Shown here piece after piece: positions 1-8,454 of a DNA stretch of 58,253 bases. Both the position numbers and the translations under genes were made by a program. The stretch spans positions 1-58,253 of the forward strand of contig JALEVQ010000118.1 in assembly GCA_022788205.1 (NCBI GenBank). The letters are read 5' to 3'. This DNA is from Robinsoniella sp. GTDB taxonomy: Bacteria > Bacillota > Clostridia > Lachnospirales > Lachnospiraceae. Numbering within the stretch: the first letter of the stretch is position 1; each line of letters opens with the position of its first letter. Below the pieces are notes generated by a model. It was not told the origin of the DNA. It saw only the letters and a program-made list of their open reading frames with translations, and ran no database searches.

Positions 1-1313
1 TGAGAAGTGGAACCATTGGATTCAAAAGTCTCAGATACTGTACGGATTGCATATGGGAATTCTTTTTCGCTTGGCAGCACTGGAACAAGTGCTCTCTCGG
101 CAAGTGCTCCATGTCCAATCTCTCTTCTTCCCGGTCCTCTCGATGGTTTTGTCTCTCCTACAGAATAGGACGGGAAATTATAGTGGTGCATATATCTCTT
201 AGAAGTTTCCTCTAAATCTAATCCATCTATTTTCTGTGCCTCAGACAGCGGTGCCAGAGTTGTCACTGTACAGATCTGTGTCTGTCCTCTTGTGAACATT
301 GCAGATCCATGAACTCTCGGAATCAGATCCACTTCTGCCGCAAGCGGACGGATCTGTCTGATCTCTCTTCCGTCTGGACGTTTGTGATCTTTCAGGATCA
401 TCTTGCGCACTGTTTTCTTCTGATACTGGTAAAGGGCTTCATCGAGCAGGGCAAGCCATTCTTCTTTGTCCGCAAATACCTCTTCCAGTTTCTCTTTGAT
501 GACACGGATATTTTCCTCGCGCTTCTGTTTCTCATCCGTAAAGACAGCGATTTCCATTTCCTCTGGAGTCACAATCTTCTTGATCTCTTCCATCAGTTCT
601 TCCGGCACTGCACAGCTTGTGTAAGCGTGCTTTGGCTTTCCACATTCTGCCACGATCTGGTCAATGAAGGCGATCACTTTCTGGTTCACCTTATGTGCAG
701 CAAAGATTGCCTCGATCATTTTGTCTTCCGGAACTTCATTTGCGCCTGCCTCGATCATGATAACTTTGTCTCGCGTGGAAGCGACAGTCAACTGGAGATC
801 TGACACTGCTTTCTGCGCTGCATTTGGGTTAAACACAAATTCTCCGTCAATCAGACCAACCTGTGTGCTGGATGTCGGACCATCGAATGGAATATCTGAA
901 ATCGCAGTTGCGATTGCTGATCCGAGCATTGCTGTCAGCTCCGGACTGCAGTCAGGATCCACAGACATTACCAGGTTATTCAGTGTCACATCGTTTCTGT
1001 AATCCTTCGGGAAAAGTGGTCTCATCGGTCGGTCGATGACGCGGGATGTCAGGATCGCATTCTCGGATGCCTTTCCCTCTCTCTTATTAAATCCTCCCGG
1101 GATCTTTCCTACCGCATATAATTTTTCTTCGTATTCTACACTCAGAGGGAAGAAATCCACACCCTCTCTTGGCTTGTCAGAAGCGGTGGCTGTGGAAAGT
1201 ACGGTGGTATCGCCGTAATGCATAAATGCTGCTCCATTTGCCTGTGCAGCTACTCTTCCCACATCAACTGTCAAGGTTCTTCCCGCCAGTTCCATTGAAA
1301 AACTCTTATACAT
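1..1313 (-). CDS. pnp: Polyribonucleotide nucleotidyltransferase (PNPase), N-terminal part, cut by window edge
   Basis: PNPase degrades RNA 3' to 5' by phosphorolysis and can add 3' tails. The ATG at 1311-1313 follows a strong AGAAGGAGAAAG ribosome binding site and opens MYKSFSMELAGR, the usual family start. About 437 codons are present: the first RNase PH domain, the linking helical region, and the start of the second RNase PH domain (TRGQTQ and the RGPGRREIGHGALAERAL stretch). The rest of that domain and the KH and S1 RNA-binding domains lie beyond the left edge. It follows rpsO, as in most Firmicutes, but a terminator and its own probable promoter separate the two. Its leader folds into a very long hairpin (see 1344-1405), suggesting post-transcriptional control. 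The identification is secure. Confidence 0.97.
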   Translation of the reverse strand, partial: MYKSFSMELAGRTLTVDVGRVAAQANGAAFMHYGDTTVLSTATASDKPREGVDFFPLSVEYEEKLYAVGKIPGGFNKREGKASENAILTSRVIDRPMRPLFPKDYRNDVTLNNLVMSVDPDCSPELTAMLGSAIATAISDIPFDGPTSSTQVGLIDGEFVFNPNAAQKAVSDLQLTVASTRDKVIMIEAGANEVPEDKMIEAIFAAHKVNQKVIAFIDQIVAECGKPKHAYTSCAVPEELMEEIKKIVTPEEMEIAVFTDEKQKREENIRVIKEKLEEVFADKEEWLALLDEALYQYQKKTVRKMILKDHKRPDGREIRQIRPLAAEVDLIPRVHGSAMFTRGQTQICTVTTLAPLSEAQKIDGLDLEETSKRYMHHYNFPSYSVGETKPSRGPGRREIGHGALAERALVPVLPSEKEFPYAIRTVSETFESNGSTS

Positions 1314-1343
1314 ACTCTTTCTCCTTCTCTATACAGAACCGCT

Positions 1344-1405
1344 CCGAAACAACTGAAAAACAGACCTGACACCCAAACTGCAGATCTGCTTTTCAGTGGT
1401 CTCGG
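1344..1405 (-). promoter_or_regulatory. Long stem-loop in the pnp 5' leader
   Basis: Two 25-nt arms (1344-1368 and 1381-1405) are complementary over their whole length apart from one mismatch and a few G-U pairs, around a 12-nt loop. The hairpin sits at or next to the predicted transcript start and ends about 30 nt before the pnp ATG. It is too long, and lacks a T-run, to be a terminator. In E. coli a long pnp leader hairpin is cut by RNase III and is the site of PNPase autoregulation. A similar role here is inferred. Confidence 0.75.
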
Positions 1406-1413
1406 GATTGTAT

Positions 1414-1442
1414 TCTGTATGTGATATTATGTTGATTGTCAA
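1414..1442 (-). promoter_or_regulatory. Candidate pnp promoter
   Basis: TTGACA (1437-1442) is followed after 17 nt by TACAGA (1414-1419). The -35 is perfect and the -10 is weak. A better -10 (TACAAT, 1407-1412) is too far from this -35. The -35 overlaps the T-run of the rpsO terminator. Transcription from here would start about at the base of the pnp leader hairpin. Confidence 0.45.
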
Positions 1443-1469
1443 AAATACAGGGACGGATCGCTCCGCCCC
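1441..1469 (-). terminator. rpsO terminator
   Basis: On the minus strand GGGGCGGA and TCCGTCCC form an 8-bp stem (one G-U) closed by a GCGA tetraloop, followed by TGTATTTTT. It lies about 12 nt after the rpsO stop and separates rpsO from pnp. Confidence 0.85.
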
Positions 1470-1480
1470 TTTCCTTCAAA

Positions 1481-1747
1481 CTACTTTCTGATTCCTAATT
1501 TTGCAATTAAAGCACGGTATCCTTCAAGATCAGTTTTCTTTAAGTAGGCAAGTAAACCTCTTCTCTGTCCTACCATCTTCAGAAGACCTCTTCTGGAGTG
1601 ATGATCCTTTGGATTGTCTTTCAGGTGATCGGTTAACTCCTGAATTCTTGCTGTCAGGATTGCGATCTGAACTTCCGGTGAACCTGTGTCTCCTGGCTTT
1701 CTGCCATATTCGTTGATAATCGCTGTTTTCTTTTCTTTAGAAATCAT
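1481..1747 (-). CDS. rpsO: 30S ribosomal protein S15
   Basis: S15 is a primary 16S rRNA-binding protein that nucleates assembly of the 30S platform. The 88-aa product has the normal length and the family motifs [11 protein letters not shown] near residue 20 and [16 protein letters not shown] at residues 48-63. The ATG follows TAGGAGGAAGAAAA. It sits in the standard place upstream of pnp, has its own strong promoter (1837-1865) and ends in a good terminator. In several bacteria S15 represses its own translation by binding its leader, and the leader here looks structured. The identification is secure. Confidence 0.98.
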   Translation of the reverse strand: MISKEKKTAIINEYGRKPGDTGSPEVQIAILTARIQELTDHLKDNPKDHHSRRGLLKMVGQRRGLLAYLKKTDLEGYRALIAKLGIRK

Positions 1748-1753
1748 TTTTCT

Positions 1754-1830
1754 TCCTCCTATACTAAAACCGCCTGATACTAAGAAATAGGTCGGAGTGT
1801 CCTTACTTCTGAATATCGGCTAACTCATAC
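1754..1830 (-). promoter_or_regulatory. Structured leader of rpsO, candidate S15 autoregulatory element
   Basis: The transcript from the 1837-1865 promoter would carry about 80 nt of leader. A GAAGTAAGG / CCTATTTC stem with an ACACTCCGA loop is enclosed by a CCGATA / TATCAGG pairing, giving a two-layered hairpin that ends shortly before the ribosome binding site. S15 leaders in other bacteria are structured RNAs bound by S15. That this one works so is inferred. Confidence 0.45.
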
Positions 1831-1836
1831 CGCATA

Positions 1837-1865
1837 ACTATAACACATTTCCTGTTTTCTGTAAA
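1837..1865 (-). promoter_or_regulatory. rpsO promoter
   Basis: TTTACA (1860-1865), a 17-nt spacer and TATAGT (1837-1842) form a near-consensus sigma-A promoter about 90 nt upstream of the rpsO ATG. Confidence 0.75.
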
Positions 1866-1932
1866 GCCGTAATTTTCATATTTTTTTATCATTTATCTCT
1901 TTGAGTTTCCTGCACATTCTGACTCCAACATA

Positions 1933-2373
1933 TCATCTCAAGAAATAAAAAAGAAAAAATGTCAAGATGGCAAGAATGCAAAATCCCATTCCCAGATAAT
2001 ACAAGATCTGAGACATCTTCTGCGCAGGGGTACTCTCTGCAATCTTAAAATGATCCGGCCTGTCGAGATCATAAGCAATCTCAACTGTCTGATTGACGGA
2101 ATAGTCCGCTGGATTATTTCCTTTTGGATATCTTTTCTTGTACAGCAGCCCTCCCGCATAAAAAGCGATCAGTGGATAATAATAGTCATGGATTCCCTGA
2201 CGAATGCCTTCTTCATCCGGTATATCTGGGATCAATGCTTCCACAATCCCAGTCGTATGACCTTTATATTCTTCTTTCATCTGACAGTAATTTCTGCAGA
2301 TGAAGCCCGCCACCAAAAGCAGCGCGCCGATGATGATAAATGTCACGCAGACAATCCACATAATATTATTCAT
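1933..2373 (-). CDS. Small DUF3592-like membrane protein
   Basis: The 146-aa product has a hydrophobic helix at about residues 5-26 and another at about 122-144. Between them is a soluble stretch with the pattern Y-Y-P-L-I-A-F-Y-A-G-G and later V-N-Q-T-V-E-I-A-Y-D, which resembles the beta-rich domain of DUF3592 proteins; no function is known. Its ATG overlaps the ribF stop as ATGA and its ribosome binding site GGGAAAGGAG lies inside ribF, so it is probably translationally coupled. It occupies the gap between ribF and rpsO, where most genomes of this order have no such gene. The family assignment is tentative. Confidence 0.65.
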   Translation of the reverse strand: MNNIMWIVCVTFIIIGALLLVAGFICRNYCQMKEEYKGHTTGIVEALIPDIPDEEGIRQGIHDYYYPLIAFYAGGLLYKKRYPKGNNPADYSVNQTVEIAYDLDRPDHFKIAESTPAQKMSQILYYLGMGFCILAILTFFLFYFLR

Positions 2374-3263
2374 GAAAAATACTCCTTTCCCAAAGAAATA
2401 TCCACCTTCATTCTCTCTTTTAATTCTTCCAGAGAATGAAATTTCTTTTCCGGACGGACGTATTGATATAGCTGAACCTCAATCTTCTTTCCATATAAAT
2501 CCTGGTCAAAATCAAACAGATAGGTTTCCACCCCGCGAAAAGCCGTCTCACCCACGGTCGGCTTATATCCTATATTTGTAATTCCAGGGTATGTTTTTCC
2601 GCCGATCACCGTTCCTGAGACATAAACGCCGTTTGGAGGAAGCAATTTTTCCTCGGGTGGAATCAGATTTGTAGTCGGCATTCCAAGTGTTCTGCCAATT
2701 CTTCTCCCGTGCCTCACCTCTCCCATCACCGGGAAGGGATAGCCCAACAATCCATTGACCAATTCCATATTTCCGACATCGAGTGCCTCCCTCGTATAAC
2801 TGCTGCTGATATCCCGATCTCCCTGCTGTTCTTTCTCCATCACAATCACACGATATCCATAGCGCTCCTGCAGCCTCTGCAAAAGCGCACAATCCCCCTG
2901 TCTCTGATAACCAAAATGAAAATCTGTCCCGACTACAATCTGTTTTGCATGGAGCTGCCCTACTAAAATTCGTTCAATGAATTCCTCGGGACTCATATGC
3001 GAAATCTGGGGAATAAATGGACATCGGATAACATAATCGATTTTTTGTCTTGAAAGAACCTCTCTCTGCTCTTCCTCTGTCAATAACAGCATTTTCTTTC
3101 CAGGATTCATCGTAAAAACCACGCTCTTCAGTCCATTTTTTTTTGCATCCAACACCTGATGGATCAACTTTTGATGTCCCCTGTGGACACCGTCAAATTT
3201 TCCGAGCGTCACTGCTGTATTTTCCTGAATCAAAAATTCTGTCGTTCCCTGAATGTATTCCAT
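2370..3263 (-). CDS. ribF: Bifunctional riboflavin kinase / FAD synthetase
   Basis: RibF phosphorylates riboflavin to FMN and adenylylates FMN to FAD. The 297-aa protein has the normal length. The N-terminal nucleotidyltransferase domain shows LGKFDGVHRGHQKLI at about residues 21-35 and GTDFHFGYQRQGD near 113-125. The C-terminal kinase domain shows GRTLGMPTTNL near 190-200 and NGVYVSGTV. It lies downstream of truB as in most Firmicutes, with a 53-nt gap, and overlaps the following small membrane gene by 4 nt. No FMN riboswitch precedes it, so expression probably follows the rimP-truB operon. Confidence 0.96.
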   Translation of the reverse strand: MEYIQGTTEFLIQENTAVTLGKFDGVHRGHQKLIHQVLDAKKNGLKSVVFTMNPGKKMLLLTEEEQREVLSRQKIDYVIRCPFIPQISHMSPEEFIERILVGQLHAKQIVVGTDFHFGYQRQGDCALLQRLQERYGYRVIVMEKEQQGDRDISSSYTREALDVGNMELVNGLLGYPFPVMGEVRHGRRIGRTLGMPTTNLIPPEEKLLPPNGVYVSGTVIGGKTYPGITNIGYKPTVGETAFRGVETYLFDFDQDLYGKKIEVQLYQYVRPEKKFHSLEELKERMKVDISLGKEYFS

Positions 3264-3316
3264 AATTTCCTCCGTCTACCCCGCAAAAAACTCCACTTTT
3301 GGCGGGACATTTGGAA

Positions 3317-4219
3317 CTATCGCTCAAAAAATAGTTTCACTGGCCAGAATCCATTTCTTTCTTTTTCAAACCGATAGATTCCATAAAAGGTTCGTCTCTC
3401 ATCATATACGCGGACCTGTTCCTGGTCCTTAAAATCAATCGTTTCTATCTGGGAACCCAACAGGAAAGGATTCCCATTCTCAAGCAGCTTTTGGCATGTC
3501 TGCCTTGCTGTCACTGCGCGGTACTCTGCAAAAAGCTGATCCACTGCTGTCACGATCTCCTCAAGGCTTCCTTCTCTCGCCCTTCTCTCAATCTCAGACA
3601 GCGCGAGACTGTCCTCCACGTCAAACGGACCCACTCTCGTCCGAAGCAGCTCTTCCATGCATCCTCCACATCCAAGTTTTGCGCCGATATCATGGCACAA
3701 TGTGCGAATGTAAGTCCCCTTGGAGCAATGCACAGTCATCTCTACTCTCGGAAGGCATACGGACTCTACCTCAATCTGAAAAATCGTCACCGACCGCGGT
3801 TTCCTCTCCACTTCTTTGCCTTCTCTTGCCAGCTCATACAACTTCCTGCCGTTTACCTTCAATGCAGAATACATCGGCGGAATCTGATCATAACTTCCCA
3901 CGAAAGACTGCAGCACACTCCGGACTTCATCCTCTGTGACAGTTACCTCTCTCTGATCTAAAACCTTTCCGGATGTGTCCTGCGTATCCGTCACCGTGCC
4001 AAGCAACAGCACTGCACGGTACGTCTTATTTTTATTTGTCAAGAGATCACAAACTTTTGTTGCTCTTCCAAGACACACTGGAAGAACCCCCTGTGCATCC
4101 GGGTCAAGTGTTCCTGTATGACCGATCTTTTTCTGCTTCAAAATTCCACGCAATTTTGCCACTACATCGTGGGAAGTGTATCCTTTTTCTTTATAAACAT
4201 TGATTACCCCGTGAATCAC
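3317..4219 (-). CDS. truB: tRNA pseudouridine(55) synthase
   Basis: TruB converts U55 in the T-loop of tRNAs to pseudouridine. The 300-aa protein shows the signature GHTGTLDPDAQGVLPV with catalytic Asp39, and the later motifs GTYIRTL and YSALKVNGRKLYELAR. The start is GTG at 4217-4219, overlapping the nrnA stop as GTGA, with AGGAG placed 7 nt upstream, so translation is coupled to nrnA. The order nrnA-truB-ribF is typical of Firmicutes. The C-terminal portion is short and PUA-like. Confidence 0.96.
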   Translation of the reverse strand: MIHGVINVYKEKGYTSHDVVAKLRGILKQKKIGHTGTLDPDAQGVLPVCLGRATKVCDLLTNKNKTYRAVLLLGTVTDTQDTSGKVLDQREVTVTEDEVRSVLQSFVGSYDQIPPMYSALKVNGRKLYELAREGKEVERKPRSVTIFQIEVESVCLPRVEMTVHCSKGTYIRTLCHDIGAKLGCGGCMEELLRTRVGPFDVEDSLALSEIERRAREGSLEEIVTAVDQLFAEYRAVTARQTCQKLLENGNPFLLGSQIETIDFKDQEQVRVYDERRTFYGIYRFEKERNGFWPVKLFFER

Positions 4220-5214
4220 TTCTGTTCTCCTGGCTGTGCCTCATCTTCTTTGGAATCGAAAGCATCCAGCTGTCTTGCAATATGCATGGTCAGATTGTTG
4301 ACTACGTCATGCATCGATCCCTGCATCGTACATCCAGCAGCGAGCACATGACCGCCGCCGCCAAAATAGCTTGCTACTTTATTCACATCCACTTTTCCAT
4401 TCGAGCGCATGCTGACTTTATACTCTTGTACATTGCTCTCGTACAGAAAAATCGCCACCTCTACACCTGTTGTCGTCCTTAACTGGCTGACAATTCCACT
4501 CAAGTCACTTGGTTTTACATTATAGAAATCAAGCTCTTTCTGCCTTATCACGCTGACGATACATTTTCCTTCAATTAACATCATACTTTCCAGAAGTGCT
4601 CTTCCCAGAATCTGCTTCTGGATATACGTCTTGTAATTGAAGGTCTCATCCAGAATCCGGCTGAAAGGAATCTCTTTTTCCATCAGTGCTGCCACTGTTC
4701 TCATCGTCTTCGGTGAAGTACAGCTATACTGAAATACGCCAGTATCATGGGCAATCCCCATATACAGTGCCTCCGCGATCTCCTTTGTGATCTTGTCCTG
4801 GTCAATCACGTCATAGATCAGCTCTGACGTCGAGCTTGCCTCAGGGACAATATGATTGACCTGGGCATACCCTATATTGCTCACATGGTGATCGATACAG
4901 ATCGTTTTCCTTGCCGTCTCGAAATACTTCTGGGCACCTCCCAGCCTTTTGATATCCCCGCTGTCAAGAGCAATAAAAAGATCATAGACCTTTTCCTCCT
5001 CGCAGGAATTACATACCTTATCTGCCCCTTTCAAGAAATGGTAGTTTTCTGAGATTTCCTCCAGATAGACTGTCACTTCTGTCAACTGTGGAAAATTTTC
5101 TGTCAGATATTGATACATTCCCAGGCAAGACCCCACACAGTCGCCATCGGGACGGACATGCCCCCCGATCGCAACAGTAGATACCCCTTCCAACTCCGGT
5201 CCGATTTTATTCAT
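4216..5214 (-). CDS. nrnA: DHH-family oligoribonuclease / pAp phosphatase NrnA
   Basis: NrnA-type DHH/DHHA1 phosphoesterases degrade nanoRNAs and dephosphorylate 3'-phosphoadenosine 5'-phosphate. The metal-binding motifs are visible: GHVRPDGDCVGS near the N-terminus, ALDSGDIKRL, and CIDHHVSN (the DHH motif). The C-terminal substrate-binding DHHA1 domain ends with GGGGHVLAAGC. The ATG at 5212-5214 is chosen because AGGAAGAGG lies 9 nt upstream; an ATG three codons earlier (5223) has no spacing to that site. Either start lies inside the end of rbfA. The protein is 332 aa, normal for the family. Gene order between rbfA and truB is conserved in Firmicutes. Confidence 0.93.
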   Translation of the reverse strand: MNKIGPELEGVSTVAIGGHVRPDGDCVGSCLGMYQYLTENFPQLTEVTVYLEEISENYHFLKGADKVCNSCEEEKVYDLFIALDSGDIKRLGGAQKYFETARKTICIDHHVSNIGYAQVNHIVPEASSTSELIYDVIDQDKITKEIAEALYMGIAHDTGVFQYSCTSPKTMRTVAALMEKEIPFSRILDETFNYKTYIQKQILGRALLESMMLIEGKCIVSVIRQKELDFYNVKPSDLSGIVSQLRTTTGVEVAIFLYESNVQEYKVSMRSNGKVDVNKVASYFGGGGHVLAAGCTMQGSMHDVVNNLTMHIARQLDAFDSKEDEAQPGEQK

Positions 5215-5593
5215 CTTCCTCATCCTCTTCCTGTGATGACAAATTTTTGTTTACGTCGTCAATCAATTTTGACATTGTCACGCCATATTCAATGGACTGA
5301 TCCAGAATGAAACGAATCTCTGGTGTATTGCGCAGATTGACCGTCTTGGCAAGCTGTCTGCGGATATAGCCCTCCGCACTCTTCAGTCCCACAAGCGTGT
5401 CATTTTGTGCTTCCTTATCACCGAGCACACTGATGTATGCTTTACAAGTCTTTAAATCCGGCGCCACTTCCACAGATACCACAGAAGTCATCGGGTGAAT
5501 TCTGGGATCTTTGATCTCGCCCTGGATAATTTTGCACAGCTCACGCATTACTTCACCATTGATACGGGTATTTTTAATGCTGTTTTTTCTCAT
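5207..5593 (-). CDS. rbfA: 30S ribosome-binding factor RbfA
   Basis: RbfA binds the 30S subunit during late 16S maturation and cold adaptation. The 128-aa product has the family pattern: an N-terminal MRKNSIKNTRIN segment, KDPRIHPMTSVVSVEVAPDLKTCKAYISV in the KH-like core, and LRNTPEIRFILDQSIEYG near residue 90-107. A short acidic tail (QEEDEEDE) encodes, in another frame, the nrnA ribosome binding site and start, which gives tight coupling. The ATG follows GGGAGGTAAAG. It sits directly downstream of infB, as is usual. Confidence 0.96.
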   Translation of the reverse strand: MRKNSIKNTRINGEVMRELCKIIQGEIKDPRIHPMTSVVSVEVAPDLKTCKAYISVLGDKEAQNDTLVGLKSAEGYIRRQLAKTVNLRNTPEIRFILDQSIEYGVTMSKLIDDVNKNLSSQEEDEEDE

Positions 5594-5602
5594 CTTTACC
5601 TC

Positions 5603-5640
5603 CCATGCCGCATCCTCTGCGGCCTTCGGCAGGGATGGTC
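5603..5640 (-). other. Stem-loop between infB and rbfA
   Basis: GCCGCA / TGCGGC (5607-5623) form a perfect 6-bp stem with a GAGGA loop, extended with a bulge by CCC-TGCC / GGCATGGG. It begins about 20 nt after the infB stop and lies just before the rbfA ribosome binding site. No T-run follows, so it is not a terminator. It may be an intercistronic processing or stability element. Confidence 0.4.
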
Positions 5641-5661
5641 AAACCCTGTCCATTCTATTTT

Positions 5662-8439
5662 CTATCTCGGAACTTCCACCATAATATATGCCTCTACCTG
5701 GTCAAATTCCTGGATATCGTTGAATTTTTCAAATACCATACCACACTCAAATCCGCTTCTCACTTCTTTGACATCGTCTTTTCCACGTTTCAAAGATGCA
5801 AGTGCTCCTTCGAAAATCAGATTCTTTTCTCTCGTGATACGTACCTTCGATCCTCTCTGGATCACGCCGTCAAGCACATAAGAACCGGCAATATTTCCGA
5901 TACCAGATGCCTTGAAAATCTGACGCACTTCTGCGTGACCGATGACTTTTTCCTCATAGATCGGCTCGAGCATACCTTTCATTGCCGCTTCCACATCTGC
6001 AATCGCATCGTAGATGACGCGGTACAATCTGACATCGACGCCCTCTCGCTCTGCCGTTGCCTTTGCCATCGCATCCGGTCTCACGTTAAATCCGATAATG
6101 ATCGCATTGGATGCAGATGCAAGGCTGACATCGGACTCTGTGATTGCTCCGACACCACCGTGGATGATCTTAACTACAACTTCTTCATTTGAAAGCTTCA
6201 GAAGACTCTGTTTTACTGCTTCCACAGATCCCTGAACATCCGCTTTGACAATGATATTCAGTTCTTTCAAGTTTCCAGCCTGAATCTGACTGAACAGATC
6301 ATCGAGTGACATCTTTGACTTCGTCTCCTCAAGCATCTTTTCGCGTCCTTCGCTGATAAAGGTCTCCGCAAAGTTTCTTGCCTCTTTTTCATTTTCTGGC
6401 GATACAAAAATCTCACCGGCATTCGGCACATCACTCAGGCCTAAGATTTCAACCGGTGTGGAAGGACCTGCTTCTTTTAATCTTCTTCCGTTGTGATCCA
6501 TCATGGCGCGCACTTTTCCATAGCAGGAACCTGCTGCAATCGGATCTCCGATATGGAGCGTTCCCTTCTGGACAAGCACGGTTGCAACCGGTCCTTTTCC
6601 TTTATCAAGCTGTGCTTCAATGACAAGTCCTCTCGCTCTTCGCTTTGGATTTGCTTTCAACTCACTGACCTCTGCTGTCAGAAGAATCATCTCGAGAAGC
6701 TGATCGATACCTTCCTGTGTCTTTGCGGATACCGGAACGTAGACAGTGCTTCCGCCCCAGTCCTCTGGAATCAGACCATACTCAGACAACTCTTGTTTTA
6801 CCCTCTCTACATTGGCACTTGGCTTATCAATCTTGTTGACAGCGACGATAATCTCGATTCCTGCCGCTTTCGCATGGTTGATTGCCTCCACCGTCTGCGG
6901 CATCACACCATCGTCTGCCGCCACGACCAAAATGGCGATATCCGTAGAATTTGCTCCACGCATACGCATTGCGGTGAATGCCTCATGACCTGGCGTATCG
7001 AGGAAGGTAATCTTCTGTCCATCGACGGATACTACATATGCACCGATATGCTGCGTGATACCGCCGGCTTCTTTGTCAATCACATGTGTATTTCGGATTG
7101 CATCCAAAAGAGAAGTTTTACCGTGATCAACGTGACCCATCACACAGATAACTGGCGGTCTTGCGATCAGTGTGCTCTCGTCATCTTCTTCATCCTTTAA
7201 AAGCTCTTCCAAAACATTGACTTTCTCTTCCGGCTCTGCAATGCAGTTGAAATCCAGCGCAATCTCTTCCGCTTTTTCATAGTCGATCTCCTGGTTGACA
7301 GTCACCATCACACCTTGCAAAAACAACTTCTTCACGATTGCAGACGGCTGAATCTTCATCTTGTCAGCCAGCTCTTTGATGGTCATCGTCTCCGGAAGCA
7401 CAATGGTCTTGATTGTCTCTTCCTTCTCTGCCTGAGGCTGCATAGCAGGCTTGTTTGGTTTCTGGGACATTCTTGTGGTATTTCTCTGAGAATTCTTTGG
7501 ATTGGATCTTCCACTTCCTGAGCGTCCAAATCCCTTCTCGTTTTCTCGATCGCGATCACGCTCCTTTTCTTTGTCATAACGCTTATCTCTGTCGTTTTTC
7601 ATGCGCGACTCTTTTGTGATCGGGCGATCCTCCACAACTGGAGCCTTCGGGATGGAGATGGATCTTCCGCTCTGCGGTCTGCCTCCCTGCATTCTTCCGC
7701 CATCGCGGTCGCCCTGAAATCTTCCGCTCTGGTCACGGTCGCCCTGCGGTCTGCTTCCCTGCATTCTGCTGCCGTCACGGTCACCCTGCGGTCTGCCTCC
7801 CTGCATTCTTCCGCCATCACGGTCGCCCTGCGGTCTGCTTCCCTGCATTCTTGCGCCGTCGCGGTCGCCCTGAAATCTGCCACCCTGCGGTCTGCCTCCC
7901 TGCATTCTGCTGCCATCACGGTCACCCTGCGGTCTGTTTCCCTGCATTCTTCCGCCATCGCGGTCGCCCTGAAATCTTCCGCTCTGGTCACGGTCGCCCT
8001 GCGGTCTGCTTCCCTGCATTCTCGCGCTCGGATCAGTATTGTTTCTTCCCTGTTGGTCACTCGCTGTGCGATTCCCCTGTACACTCTGTCCCTGCACTCT
8101 GCCACCCTGCTGAGTTCTGCCAGACTGTGGATTTTGGCTTCTTGTTCCCTGACCACGATTTCCCTGACCATTCTGTCCCTGCGGTCTTGCACCTTGGCGT
8201 CCTACACCTCCACGACTATTCTGCGGTCGAAACACCTGAGTGATATTTTTCTTTTTCGGAGCCTCCGCAGCTCCCTCTTTCTTTTCTACTTCATTTTTGA
8301 TCATTTCTACATTCTTATCTTCAATTGTACTCATATGGCTCTTTACTCTAATTCCCTTTTCTAATAAAATATTTATGATTTCTTTATTGTCTTTGCCTAA
8401 CTCTTTTGCCAACTCATGGACTCTTATTTTACCTGTCAT
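5662..8439 (-). CDS. infB: Translation initiation factor IF-2
   Basis: IF-2 is the GTPase that places initiator tRNA on the 30S subunit. The 925-aa protein begins with an IF2_N domain (residues 1-50: [18 protein letters not shown]), then a long basic low-complexity region (70-340), a second IF2_N domain (about 350-400: [14 protein letters not shown]), the G domain with [19 protein letters not shown] and NKIDKP, and the C-terminal beta-barrel domains. Residues 140-260 are built of imperfect repeats of the type GRMQGxRPQGDRD, encoded by nearly repeated DNA at 7660-8022. Disordered N-termini are common in IF-2, but this RGD/RGG-like repetition is striking. The ATG follows GGAGGTGTGAGTAT. The gene lies in the standard nusA operon. 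Confidence 0.98.
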   Translation of the reverse strand: MTGKIRVHELAKELGKDNKEIINILLEKGIRVKSHMSTIEDKNVEMIKNEVEKKEGAAEAPKKKNITQVFRPQNSRGGVGRQGARPQGQNGQGNRGQGTRSQNPQSGRTQQGGRVQGQSVQGNRTASDQQGRNNTDPSARMQGSRPQGDRDQSGRFQGDRDGGRMQGNRPQGDRDGSRMQGGRPQGGRFQGDRDGARMQGSRPQGDRDGGRMQGGRPQGDRDGSRMQGSRPQGDRDQSGRFQGDRDGGRMQGGRPQSGRSISIPKAPVVEDRPITKESRMKNDRDKRYDKEKERDRDRENEKGFGRSGSGRSNPKNSQRNTTRMSQKPNKPAMQPQAEKEETIKTIVLPETMTIKELADKMKIQPSAIVKKLFLQGVMVTVNQEIDYEKAEEIALDFNCIAEPEEKVNVLEELLKDEEDDESTLIARPPVICVMGHVDHGKTSLLDAIRNTHVIDKEAGGITQHIGAYVVSVDGQKITFLDTPGHEAFTAMRMRGANSTDIAILVVAADDGVMPQTVEAINHAKAAGIEIIVAVNKIDKPSANVERVKQELSEYGLIPEDWGGSTVYVPVSAKTQEGIDQLLEMILLTAEVSELKANPKRRARGLVIEAQLDKGKGPVATVLVQKGTLHIGDPIAAGSCYGKVRAMMDHNGRRLKEAGPSTPVEILGLSDVPNAGEIFVSPENEKEARNFAETFISEGREKMLEETKSKMSLDDLFSQIQAGNLKELNIIVKADVQGSVEAVKQSLLKLSNEEVVVKIIHGGVGAITESDVSLASASNAIIIGFNVRPDAMAKATAEREGVDVRLYRVIYDAIADVEAAMKGMLEPIYEEKVIGHAEVRQIFKASGIGNIAGSYVLDGVIQRGSKVRITREKNLIFEGALASLKRGKDDVKEVRSGFECGMVFEKFNDIQEFDQVEAYIMVEVPR
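7660..8022 (-). repeat. In-frame tandem repeats inside infB
   Basis: Imperfect direct repeats encode alternating GRMQGxRPQGDRD and SGRFQGDRD units over about 120 residues. On the plus strand they read as recurring CCCTGCGGTCTGC and TCCCTGCATTCT blocks. All copies stay in frame. Such an array is expected to change length by slippage or recombination. Confidence 0.85.
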
Positions 8440-8454
8440 ATACTCACACCTCCA

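Noticed and set aside
2370-4219. FMN riboswitch controlling ribF
   Set aside because: ribF follows truB by only 53 nt with no conserved FMN aptamer; only a small CCCGC / GCGGG hairpin is visible there.
6493-7200. Plus-strand ORF of 235 codons opposite infB, and many similar plus-strand ORFs
   Set aside because: These lie antisense to well-identified genes, have no ribosome sites and no recognisable protein motifs.
7660-8022. Regularly spaced repeats that could suggest a CRISPR array
   Set aside because: The repeats are imperfect, in frame throughout, without unique spacers, and encode the low-complexity region of IF-2.
7599-8192. Long alternative-frame ORF of about 197 codons on the same strand as infB
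   Set aside because: It is a by-product of the repeat DNA of infB: low-complexity, R/E/A-rich, without a ribosome binding site.
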